DNA of 64,000 nucleotides from Singulisphaera sp045290345 (GTDB taxonomy: Bacteria > Planctomycetota > Planctomycetia > Isosphaerales > Isosphaeraceae): NCBI RefSeq assembly GCF_045290345.1, contig NZ_CP155447.1:5580001-5644000 (forward strand). Reading direction: 5' to 3'. The position numbers were made by a program, and so were the translations under genes. Shown piece after piece: positions 9,337 to 17,335 of the stretch. Within the stretch, counting starts at the first letter, position 1, and every line of letters begins with the position of its first letter. Under the pieces are notes generated by a model that had not been told where the DNA came from, did not search any database, and saw only the letters and a list, made by a program, of their open reading frames with translations.

Positions 9337-9446
9337 CCGGGTGTGAACGTAGAAGACGTCAAGAGGTTTGCGACGGGGCGCGCTCCGGTACCGCGCACAA
9401 GGTGCTCTCCCGGGTGTGAACGTGAAGACGTCAAGAGGTTTGCGAC
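9337..9446. repeat. Direct repeat pair, 37-38 bp
   Basis: The sequence CCGGGTGTGAACGT...AAGAGGTTTGCGAC occurs at 9337-9374 and again at 9410-9446, differing by one base. The spacer is 35 bases. There are only two units, so this is not a CRISPR array. No gene is supported in 9253-9563. Confidence 0.8.
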
Positions 9447-9563
9447 CGCCGGATGACGTCGGCGAGGCAATCCGTGACAGGTCGGCGATGGAGAGGTGAG
9501 ACCGGCGTAACGTTCAGCGAGCTGTGATTCGGATTTCTGGCTGGTAGGGGATAACGTTCGGAG

Positions 9564-9684
9564 TACAGTCAATGGCCATGCACCCAAACTGGACAAACCA
9601 GGAAGCTTGAGCAGGCCATGAAGACTCGCGGACATGTATACAGTTTTTCCTAATTCTCCAGTTTCCCCAATTGAAGTGCATGGC
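9564..9684. repeat. MITE-like element, copy 3
   Basis: Same ends and interior as copy 1, from TACAGTCAATGGCCATGCAC to CCAATTGAAGTGCATGGC, followed by TTCTGATGG as in copy 4. Confidence 0.85.
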
Positions 9685-9714
9685 TTCTGATGGTCAGGTT
9701 TCCGAGGCCTGTTG

Positions 9715-9975
9715 CTATGCTTCCGAAGATGCAAGCCGGGCTGCGTAAGCATCCATTGATTCAATATTACTAAAGACGGGGCATCCTTTAGATCCAAGGA
9801 CTGCGATGCACCGATCGAGCATGTCTTCATTATCCTCCATTAAGGTCCATGCTCTCCCATTCTGATCCGAATAATGAATCAATCCTGGGATTGTGTGTTC
9901 CGTCCGGTAAATCCAGTAACGTCTCAACGGAGCGAACCGTCGCAAGTGGGCTACAGCCTCAAGGTCGTTTACCAT
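9715..9975 (-). CDS. Small protein of unknown function
   Basis: This 86-residue product has a natural composition (IYRTEHTIPGLIHYSDQNGR, then MEDNEDMLDRCIAVLGSKG). AGGA lies just before the ATG at 9975. It begins 8 bases after the stop of the upstream minus-strand frame at 9983, so the two probably formed one transcript. No domain is recognised. It is the best-preserved gene among the repeats and could be an orphaned partner of a lost gene. Confidence 0.55.
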   Translation of the reverse strand: MVNDLEAVAHLRRFAPLRRYWIYRTEHTIPGLIHYSDQNGRAWTLMEDNEDMLDRCIAVLGSKGCPVFSNIESMDAYAARLASSEA

Positions 9976-9982
9976 TACATCC

Positions 9983-10294
9983 TCATTTGTTCAGGGGCGC
10001 GTCATCCACCTCTTCGGAAGGATACGCTTCGGGATCGGTGAAAGTCCAGAAGCACGAAACACCGTTGTCTGTCCAGGAACCGGTCCCCAAATGATCTGAG
10101 ATACGGACGGTGCGCCCTTTGGATTTCTGGCCCAGATAGAGTTCAGGAATACAGTCATGCAGTCGGTGGCCGTGCACCCAAATTAGGCAAACCAGAAATC
10201 TTGGGTACAGTCGATTTGCCAAATTCTCCAGTTTCCCCAATTGAAGTGCGTGGCTTCTGATGGCCTGGGGCCGGACGACGTTGTTGCTGGCCAC
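9983..10294 (-). pseudogene. 5'-truncated gene, start now supplied by a MITE-like element
   Basis: The last ~50 residues (LGQKSKGRTVRISDHLGTGS to DDAPLNK) have ordinary protein character. The upstream ~50 residues are a translation of MITE copy 4 (SHALQLGKLENLAN...), which recurs wherever the element is read in this frame. The native 5' end therefore seems lost at about 10149. The stop is 8 bases from the next gene's start. Whether anything is expressed is unknown. Confidence 0.45.
10150..10254. repeat. MITE-like element, copy 4
   Basis: A shorter copy with the same ends (GGTGGCCGTGCACCCAAATT and CCAATTGAAGTGCGTGGC). The middle is reduced. It precedes copy 2 of the long repeat and forms the 5' half of an open frame on the minus strand. 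Confidence 0.8.
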
Positions 10295-10317
10295 CGACCC
10301 GCTTCAGGACCTGCCGC

Positions 10318-10505
10318 CCTCTTCAGCGCCCGCTGATCGGGCGTGGGATGATTGGCCAAGCGATAGAACGCCGCCGCTCGCATGGGCCCACCGCTGCCAA
10401 TCCAAAGCGAGGGTAGGCCGTCAGGCCGGTGGACTCTCCTCCCACCAAGTTTCCGGCATTAAAGAAGTGACGCACCAGCAATCGTCGATACCACGGCCGC
10501 TCTCG
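10318..10505. repeat. Long direct repeat, copy 2 (~190 bp)
   Basis: Same orientation and order of blocks as 5374-5565, with scattered substitutions and small indels. The two copies enclose the ~4.8-kb accessory segment that holds all four MITE-like copies and the IS701-family element. Confidence 0.85.
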
Positions 10506-10631
10506 CCGATCGCCTGCAAATCCCGGACGTGGCCAACGGTCACCGAATGTATAGCGGACTTGATTTGCGTGGTTATTCTCGCTACGTTGCGCAAGTCCGT
10601 GGCCGGACTGACCTAGGAGCACACGCCCCCA

Positions 10632-11624
10632 ATGCCCGCCAACCTTCCTCCCCAGTACAGCAAAGCCGAGGAAGAGCTACGCAAGGCGTTGACCCCCGCG
10701 GATCGGCTCGAAAAGCTGCGTGAGATGTTCCGCCTCCTGCCCAAACATAAGGGGACGGAAAAACTTCAGTCAGATCTCAAGCAGAAAATCAGCCGGGCGA
10801 AGGATGACCTTGAGGGGGCGAAAACAGGAGGTAAGAAGGGGGGAGTGAGCCATCGCGTTCCGCGCGAGGGGGCGGGCCAGATCGTCTTGGTGGGTGCTCC
10901 CAACGCGGGCAAGAGCGCGATACTGGCGGCCCTGACCAATGCCAAGCCCGAGGTCGCCCCTTACCCGTTTACCACCCGGGCTCCCTACCCCGGCATCATG
11001 TCCTATGAGGATGTCCGGATTCAGCTCGTCGACTTGCCGCCCATCTCAGCCGACTTCCTCGAACCCTGGGTTCCCAGTATCATTCGCTCGGCCGACGCCG
11101 CGATCCTGGTCGCCGACCTGGGCAGCGATGACGTGGCTGATGGCGTCGAGATCGCCCTGACCCGCCTCAGCGAGGTTCATACCGAGTTGGTCGGCACACT
11201 CCCCTTCGACGTCGAGGACGAGACGATCCAGCATGTCAAAACGCTGATGGTCGCCAACAAGCTCGATGCCGAGGGGGCCCAAGGCCGTCTCGACGTCCTG
11301 AGAGAATGGTTTGCGCCAAGGTTTCCCATTTTACCGATCTCGCTCGAGAGGGGGGAGGGCCTGGACGATCTGAGGCTTGCCTCGTACGATTTACTGGGCG
11401 TGATGCGGGTTTACACAAAATTGCCCGGCAAGCCGGTCGACCGATCCAAGCCATTTACCATTCCCATCGGTGGCACGGTCCTCGACCTGGCAAGAGAGAT
11501 TCATCGCGACTTCGAACAATCTTTGAAATTCGCAAGGGTGTGGGGAACAGGGGTCTTCGAAGGGCAGACGGTCAAACGCGACCATGAGCTCCACGAGGCC
11601 GATGTCGTGGAGTTGCACGTCTAG
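10632..11624 (+). CDS. Obg/DRG-like GTPase with TGS domain
   Basis: The 330-residue protein has a basic, helical N-terminus (~1-75), a G domain and a C-terminal TGS domain (~265-330). The P-loop is GAPNAGKS, G2 lies around FTTRAPYPG, and G4 is ANKLD. The G3 motif reads DLPPI, so the usual glycine of DxxG is replaced by proline. The TGS part (FTIPIGGTVLDLAREIH...VVELHV) ends the protein as in the DRG/Obg-related branch. Such GTPases usually associate with ribosomes; that role is inferred. A modest AGGAG lies 13 bases before the ATG. The response-regulator gene follows 62 bases downstream. Confidence 0.88.
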   Translation: MPANLPPQYSKAEEELRKALTPADRLEKLREMFRLLPKHKGTEKLQSDLKQKISRAKDDLEGAKTGGKKGGVSHRVPREGAGQIVLVGAPNAGKSAILAALTNAKPEVAPYPFTTRAPYPGIMSYEDVRIQLVDLPPISADFLEPWVPSIIRSADAAILVADLGSDDVADGVEIALTRLSEVHTELVGTLPFDVEDETIQHVKTLMVANKLDAEGAQGRLDVLREWFAPRFPILPISLERGEGLDDLRLASYDLLGVMRVYTKLPGKPVDRSKPFTIPIGGTVLDLAREIHRDFEQSLKFARVWGTGVFEGQTVKRDHELHEADVVELHV

Positions 11625-11686
11625 GGACGGGACGGATCGAGAACCGACCGTCCGTTTCGATTCGGGTTGGCGAGGGAACGGATCCA

Positions 11687-12526
11687 ATGGGCACGGCCCT
11701 GATCGTTGAAGATCACCCTGATCAGGCGGAGATGGTGGCGCGACTACTCCGCCTGCACGGCTACGCGTCGATTGTCGCCGAGACCGGCGAGTCGGGGCTC
11801 GAAATGGCCCGACGGCTTGAACCGGACGTCGTCCTGCTCGACCTGATGCTTCCCGATATCAACGGGTTCGACGTCTGCCGTCGCCTGCGGAGCGACCGCG
11901 TGACGATGTTGACTCCGGTGGTGATGCTCACGGCCCTGGGGGGTTCCGAGAACCGACTCCGCGGCTTCCGCGTTGGGGCCAACGCTTATCTCACCAAACC
12001 GTACGGAATGCAGGAGCTCTTCGACGCCATCAAAGCCGCACGCGCATGGCGAACCGAGATCGAACTGGAGAAAATGCAGGGGGAGATCCACGTCGAGTTG
12101 AATAGCGAGATTACCCTGCTCCAGGACCTGAACGACTTCTTAATGAGCCTCTGCAAGTCGACCCCTCTGGATCACGACCAGGTCATGCAGTTGCGTCAGG
12201 CCGTCATGGAGATCGCTCAGAACGCCATCGAATGGGGCAATCGCCACCAGTCGGACCGGCTGGTCAACATTACCTACCGGATCTTCGACGAGCGGATCGA
12301 GATCGAGGTTCGCGACCAGGGGAGCGGCTTCGACCTCAATAACCTGCCCCACGCCGCCATGCCGGACGACCCGTTCTCGCACCTCGACGTCCGCGATAAG
12401 CTCGGCCTCCGCGCGGGGGGGTTCGGACTCATGATCTGCAAGGGGATGGTCGATGAGTTGCGTTATAATGACGCAGGCAACGAAGTGACCCTGATCAAGC
12501 AGTTCAACCCGCGAGATCCCGCCTGA
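11687..12526 (+). CDS. Response regulator with RsbW-like ATPase domain
   Basis: The 279-residue protein has an N-terminal receiver domain (~1-120) with acidic residues ED near the start, phospho-acceptor Asp in VVLLDLMLPD and the conserved Lys in YLTKPYG. The second half is a GHKL ATPase of the anti-sigma/serine kinase type: N-box MEIAQNAIEWGN, G1 DQGSGFD and G2 GGFGLMICKGM. Phosphorylation of the receiver may control the kinase, as in partner-switching pathways (inference). It lies 37 bases upstream of the histidine kinase gene and is probably co-transcribed. Confidence 0.88.
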   Translation: MGTALIVEDHPDQAEMVARLLRLHGYASIVAETGESGLEMARRLEPDVVLLDLMLPDINGFDVCRRLRSDRVTMLTPVVMLTALGGSENRLRGFRVGANAYLTKPYGMQELFDAIKAARAWRTEIELEKMQGEIHVELNSEITLLQDLNDFLMSLCKSTPLDHDQVMQLRQAVMEIAQNAIEWGNRHQSDRLVNITYRIFDERIEIEVRDQGSGFDLNNLPHAAMPDDPFSHLDVRDKLGLRAGGFGLMICKGMVDELRYNDAGNEVTLIKQFNPRDPA

Positions 12527-12563
12527 TGCGAATCTCCGAGCGATTTCCCAAGACGGTCCACCG

Positions 12564-13750
12564 ATGAACCAGACGCGGCCTACCCTCCTGGTCGTCGACG
12601 ATGAGCCCGAAGTGCTCCGATCGGTCCACGATCTTCTGCGGCTCGACTACCAAGTCATGACCTGCCGCCGAGGGCCGACGCCCTCAAGGTCCTCGAATCG
12701 ACCGAGGAGATCCATGTCGTGATGTCCGACCAGCGCATGCCCGAGATGTCGGGTGTGGAGTTGCTCCATCACGCCAGGCAAATCCGCCCCGAGGCCACCC
12801 GGCTCCTGTTTACCGCCTACGCCGACATCAGAGCCGTCGTCGATGCGATCAACGAAGGGAACATCTTTCGCTACATCGCCAAGCCTTGGGATCCCGCGGA
12901 GCTCGAGTCGGTCATTCGCCAGGCCGTCGACCAGCACGACCTCATCGTCGAAAAGGCGCGATTGGTCGATCAGTTGCAGGCGACCAACCGGCAGTTGGTT
13001 GAGGCCAACCGTCTCAAGGCCGCGTTCATCGAGGTCGCCAGTCACGAGCTCAACACCCCCGTGGCGGTCATGCTGGGAATGACCGAGCTCTGGAAGATGT
13101 CTCAGGATAAGAACGCCTCTCCACTTGAAAAAGGCTGGGTCGAGCGAATTCAAGGAGCAGGCAAACGCCTGGCGGGCACGGTCGAGCGCATGCTCAAGCT
13201 GGTCCGAAGCGGTCAGTTTGGCCACACTCTCTCGCTCGAGCCGACCGTGCTCGACACGCTAGTCCGCCAGGTCGTCACGGAACTGACCCCGTACCTCGAC
13301 GCGCGCGACCAAACCGTGACGCTCGACCTCCGCCCGGAGCTCGGGATCGCCCTGGTTGACGCCGCGAAGTTCTCCGACATCTTGACGAACCTCTTGATCA
13401 ACGCGATCAAGTTCACCCCCGATGGGGGAACGCTCCGAGTCGCGGCCGGACCCCACGGCCCCGATCACGTGCGGTTCGAAGTCGCCGATCCTGGCGTCGG
13501 GATCGAGGAAGCCGATTGCGTGCATCTGTTCGAGCCGTTTTTCACCAGCTTCGACACGATGCACCACTCCTCAGGGGACTACCAGTTCGGCAAGCGAGGG
13601 ATCGGGCTGGGCCTCTGCCTGGTCAAAACCTTCGTCGAACTCCACGGCGGAACCATCGAGGTCGCGAGTTCGCTCGGCGAAGGCTCAACCTTTGCCTTTA
13701 TCATTCCACGCGGAGTTCCCGCCGCACTCGTCACTTCCGCCCCAGGCTGA
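12564..13750 (+). CDS. Hybrid REC-histidine kinase, carrying one frameshift
   Basis: The product (~395 residues after correction) has a receiver domain with Asp in VVMSDQRMPEMSG and Lys in YIAKPWD, a coiled linker, a HisKA dimerisation domain with the phosphorylated His in VASHELNTPV, and an HATPase_c domain (NLLINAIKFTPDGG, DPGVGI, GIGLGLCLVK). The receiver's first 37 residues, from the ATG at 12564, are in another frame. Restoring one G in GGG at 12672-12674 yields continuous reading (CRRGADALKVLES). Without it only the part from about 12719 would be made. It forms a two-gene unit with the upstream REC-ATPase gene. Confidence 0.85.
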
Positions 13751-13786
13751 TCCGAGCCAACCTCACCGCGAATCCCGGCCCTTTGA

Positions 13787-14320
13787 TCATGACCCGGGAC
13801 TCTCGGGGCACGGGGGAGCGTGCTCGGCAGCCCCCGCGCGATCTTCGATGTAGCGTCTGAGGTAGTTCAGGAACGTGGGCAGCCCTGCCTGATCCCATGC
13901 GGCCTCGATTGCTTCCTTGAGCCGCTGGTTCTCAGCCTGGAGATCGCGAAAAGCCTGAGCGTCACTCGACGCCGGGTCAATCGCCAGCACCTGGTCATGA
14001 GTATTGACCGAAAGCATGAAACCGGCCTCGTTGGGCCAGGGCTGGATTTGCAACTTCATATGCGGGTAGCGGAGGTTGCCCAACCGCAATGCATAGATGG
14101 GCGAGCCCCCGCTGGCCGGGTTGTCCACACGCTCAAACGGAGCGCGCGTCAGGAGGGCGGCCGGCTTCACGTCCGAGGGCCACTCCAAGCGACGACGGAC
14201 CACCTCGGGAGGTGAGCCCGTCGAATAAGCCTGGGCAAGATAGATCTCCAAAGCTTGTCGGAGGATATCGATCCGCAAGCCCTGAAGTTGGTCTGATACA
14301 GCCGGCTCGCGCGGCTCCAT
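13787..14320 (-). CDS. Conserved-looking protein of unknown function
   Basis: The 177-residue product has a charged N-terminal helix region (LQGLRIDILRQALEIYLAQA), a central beta part and a C-terminal helix (LQAENQRLKEAIEAAWDQAG). GGGAG precedes the ATG at 14320; a TTG four codons earlier is an alternative. It is convergent with the histidine kinase gene, 36 bases away. No domain is recognised. The 14321-14546 spacer shows no gene. Confidence 0.65.
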   Translation of the reverse strand: MEPREPAVSDQLQGLRIDILRQALEIYLAQAYSTGSPPEVVRRRLEWPSDVKPAALLTRAPFERVDNPASGGSPIYALRLGNLRYPHMKLQIQPWPNEAGFMLSVNTHDQVLAIDPASSDAQAFRDLQAENQRLKEAIEAAWDQAGLPTFLNYLRRYIEDRAGAAEHAPPCPESPGS

Positions 14321-14546
14321 GATCGCTCCCAAACGACAGCGAGTCGACCTTCAAAGACACGGCCGCGATCGTCACCTTGCCACTCAAAAGCATGAGGGAC
14401 AACCCGGGTATCGCCCCCTGATCGACGGTCTCTTCAAATCACGAATGACGACTCCATCATAGGCGAGACCGGCGCGGGGACGCATCACCAAATCCGGAAA
14501 ACGACCAAGGAGCCACGAGACCCGCAATGCCTTCTCAGCCCGTCGA

Positions 14547-15542
14547 CTACCCCACAGTCTCCATGACAATCGTCATTTTGTCCTGTCCCCCATGCTCCAG
14601 GGTTCTCAGTCCGCCATCCACGCCCTTACTGGCCAGGTTGATCGCGTCGGTCGTCTGGGTATAGGGCTCCAGCGAGATCACATCATCCTCGCGAGGCGGC
14701 GTGTAGACGACCAGCTCTCGGAAGTTGCGATCGAAGCTCAACCGAAACTCCGCGGCCAGGTTCTCGTCGACGAGCCGGCAAACGCACCTGTCGTTCTTCT
14801 CGAACGCGAGGCCGGTCAGAACGTCGTCGAGTTTCAAACCCTTTCGTGGCTGGCCCTTGCGGAAGTCGACCCGAGCCTCCACCTCCCGGCGCTCCCCGGT
14901 GGGAAGGAATTGCTCGAGGACCCACTCCTTCGAGGCGGGAAGAACGACCTGCGTTTTCTCCGGGTCGCCGCCCGCTGCCAGGGGAAGGCGAAAATAAGGG
15001 TGAATGCCGAACCCGTACGGCAGTTCGCCGGCCGTTGGGTTGTTCACCGTGATCGTCATCGTCAGGGTCCGGCCGGCGAGTTCGTAGCGGACCTCCAGAA
15101 TCGCGTCGGTCGGCCAGTTCTCGAGCATCTTGGGGGTGGCTCGCGAGATCTGGTACCGTCCCGTCAAGGAGGCCCCTGACTCACCAGCCTTCTCTTCGAT
15201 CACATCCCAGGAGGCGTCGAGCGCAAAGCCGTGGATGGCGTTGGGAGCCAGGCCGACTGGCAGCCGATAGGTTTTCCCCAGGAACTGGTACGTCGCGTCC
15301 CGGACCCGGTTGGGATACGGAAAGAGGATGGGAACCCCATTGCGGGCCGGATTTCGCGGGTGGTCGGCCCAGTCAGGCTCCGACACGATCACCGGGCGGA
15401 CCTGGCCGGCAACCGGGAGCCGCAGGTCGAACAGGTTGAAGCCGTAAGAGGGCAAGATCGACGCCGACGAACCCGTTGCGTCATCGTGCAGGGTGTAGAC
15501 CTTTCCACCGCCGCGTGCCTCGGTGCTGACCCGGTACGCCAT
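14547..15542 (-). CDS. Aldose 1-epimerase family protein (galactose mutarotase-like)
   Basis: The 331-residue protein has the beta-sandwich signature of aldose epimerases: GVPILFPYPNRVRD near residue 70, the catalytic-type His in NAIHGFALDASWDV, a second His in YGFGIHPYFRLP, and the C-terminal acidic VISLEPYTQTTDA. These match family positions for the general base/acid pair (His and Glu). It would interconvert sugar anomers in the cytoplasm. It diverges from the Ldh_2 dehydrogenase gene, and an RbsD/FucU gene lies nearby, so a carbohydrate-utilisation neighbourhood is plausible. Confidence 0.88.
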   Translation of the reverse strand: MAYRVSTEARGGGKVYTLHDDATGSSASILPSYGFNLFDLRLPVAGQVRPVIVSEPDWADHPRNPARNGVPILFPYPNRVRDATYQFLGKTYRLPVGLAPNAIHGFALDASWDVIEEKAGESGASLTGRYQISRATPKMLENWPTDAILEVRYELAGRTLTMTITVNNPTAGELPYGFGIHPYFRLPLAAGGDPEKTQVVLPASKEWVLEQFLPTGERREVEARVDFRKGQPRKGLKLDDVLTGLAFEKNDRCVCRLVDENLAAEFRLSFDRNFRELVVYTPPREDDVISLEPYTQTTDAINLASKGVDGGLRTLEHGGQDKMTIVMETVG

Positions 15543-15700
15543 GATTGGGAGAACCTCTTGACTTTGATCCTAGTGGAGAGGGGAAGCGGGCTCGAAGCCC
15601 GGACATGCAACCATTCGATCGCGAACGGCTCAGGATTGCAAATGTCCGTCGGTCGCGTAAGATTCGGAATCGTTGTCACGCACCTTCGGAGCTTTTCGAG

Positions 15701-16768
15701 ATGCCCAGTTTCGCCGCGGACACTCTCACCGCATTTGTCACCCGTCTCTTCACGGCGGTGGGGGTACCCGACAATGAATCGGCGACCGTCGCCCGAAGCT
15801 TGGTGGGTGCCAACCTGCGTGGACACGACTCGCACGGGGTAATGCGGGTTCCGCAGTACGTCGATTTCCTGAGAAACGAGGCGTACCGGATCGCGGTCCC
15901 GCTCAAGGTCGTGAGCGAGACCCCCGCGGTCGTCGTTTGCGACGGTCAATGGGGCCTCGGCCAGGTGCAGGCGCACCGGCTCCTGGACCTGATCTTGCCC
16001 CGCGCCAAGGTGCTCGGGCTGGCGGCGGGTACCGCCCGTGACTGCGGCCATATCGGTCGCCTGGGCGAGTATGCCGAACGGGCGGCCGACGAAGGGCTCG
16101 TCCTCCTCGCCACCGTCAACAACTGTGGCGCCGGGCAGCGTGTCGCCCCTCCAGGGGGGCTCGAGCCGCGACTGGGAACCAACCCCCTCTGTGCCGCCGT
16201 GCCGACCAACACCGATCCGGTCGTCCTTGATTTCGGCACCAGCGTGGTCGCGGAAGGCAAAGTCCGCGTCTACCACATCAACAAGAAACCGGTCCCCGAA
16301 GGCTGGCTCCTCGACCCGCAAGGCCATCCCACCACCGATCCCTCGGTGCTCTATGAGAAGCCGCTCGGGTCGATCCTGCCGATGGGAGGGACGCAAGCCT
16401 ACAAGGGCTTCGGCCTGAGCCTAGTGCTCGACATGCTCTCGGGCGGACTCTCGGGAGGCCGGTCGAGCCACTCCGACGCTCCCGCGGCCAAGGGGAACAA
16501 CGTGGTCTTCCTCGCCCTGGACCCCAACCGATTCTCGGGCCACGACGCCTTGGTCCGCGAGTCAACCCAGGTGGCCGACTACGTGCGGAATACCCCCCGC
16601 GCCCCCGGTGTCGAGGCGATCCTTTTGCCCGGTGACCCTGAGCGAAGGACCCTCAAGCAACGGTCGGCCGAAGGCGTTCCGCTCGAAGACGCCCACTGGG
16701 CCAAACTGGCGGAACTGGCCGAACAACTGGGGGTTGCTGTCCCCGAGATGCCGGCCGGAACCCCCTGA
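15701..16768 (+). CDS. Ldh_2-family malate/L-lactate/ureidoglycolate-type dehydrogenase
   Basis: The 355-residue protein matches the NAD(P)-dependent LDH2/MDG2 family. Visible motifs are RGHDSHGVMRVP (with the catalytic His), CGHIGRLGEYAE, RLGTNPLC, and QAYKGFGLSLVLDMLSG near residue 240. GGAG sits 9 bases before the ATG at 15701. Upstream codons are open but overlap the divergent epimerase promoter and look non-coding. The substrate is a 2-hydroxyacid; which one cannot be decided from sequence. Confidence 0.9.
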   Translation: MPSFAADTLTAFVTRLFTAVGVPDNESATVARSLVGANLRGHDSHGVMRVPQYVDFLRNEAYRIAVPLKVVSETPAVVVCDGQWGLGQVQAHRLLDLILPRAKVLGLAAGTARDCGHIGRLGEYAERAADEGLVLLATVNNCGAGQRVAPPGGLEPRLGTNPLCAAVPTNTDPVVLDFGTSVVAEGKVRVYHINKKPVPEGWLLDPQGHPTTDPSVLYEKPLGSILPMGGTQAYKGFGLSLVLDMLSGGLSGGRSSHSDAPAAKGNNVVFLALDPNRFSGHDALVRESTQVADYVRNTPRAPGVEAILLPGDPERRTLKQRSAEGVPLEDAHWAKLAELAEQLGVAVPEMPAGTP

Positions 16769-16795
16769 CGACTAAGCTTCGCTTAAAATAAACGC

Positions 16796-17191
16796 TCAAA
16801 AGGCGGAGCCGGAAAGGAGCCGGACGTTCGCGTAGGGAGTGAACTCCGCCGTCCGGATGATCCCTTTGACCCCCAGTGATTGTTCTTTGAACTCATGATG
16901 CGGAATCTCGTCGACATCCACGTCGCCGACGATCTTGAGAATCTCCTGATACAGCTTCGGGCTGAATTCAGTGATCTCGCTGGCGACCGTAATCGATTCG
17001 ATCACGAGCTCTTCCGCCACGGCGCGGAGCACGTCAAGAAACCGCGGAATGCCCGGCGTCAAGGTCAGGTCGATCACGTGGCCATCGGGAGGAAGGGGGT
17101 AACCGGCATCCACGATGAGTAATTCGTCCATGTGTCCCAGCTCGGCAAGCAACGAACAGATTGCCGGGTTGAGGATGCCACCTTTTTTCAT
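16796..17191 (-). CDS. RbsD/FucU family sugar mutarotase
   Basis: The 131-residue protein has the family layout: MKKGGILNPAICSLLAELGH at the start with the conserved His, DAGYPLPPD, DLTLTPGIPRFLDVL and a C-terminal VKGIIRTAEFTPYANV ending one residue-block later. These proteins convert pyranose and furanose or alpha and beta forms of ribose or fucose. AAGGAA precedes the ATG at 17191. The gene is convergent with the dehydrogenase, only 27 bases away. Ribose versus fucose specificity is not decided here. Confidence 0.88.
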   Translation of the reverse strand: MKKGGILNPAICSLLAELGHMDELLIVDAGYPLPPDGHVIDLTLTPGIPRFLDVLRAVAEELVIESITVASEITEFSPKLYQEILKIVGDVDVDEIPHHEFKEQSLGVKGIIRTAEFTPYANVRLLSGSAF

Positions 17192-17335
17192 CAGTACAAA
17201 TTCCTTATCGGCGCGGAACCCGCGTAAACACATCAGGTTCGATCGAGAATGATGAACTGGTGCCACGCCCACCGCATTCAGTATAACCGTTCTCCCCGCC
17301 GGCCTCCACACCATTGACCGGGGGAAGGAGCCTTG

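Noticed and set aside
9337..9446. Possible CRISPR array
   Set aside because: Only two units and no cas genes nearby.
9249..9830. Minus-strand 193-residue frame
   Set aside because: It translates a MITE-like copy and a direct repeat, with no coherent domain.
14384..14569. Small minus-strand frame upstream of the epimerase stop
   Set aside because: No ribosome site and Arg-rich composition typical of antisense translation.
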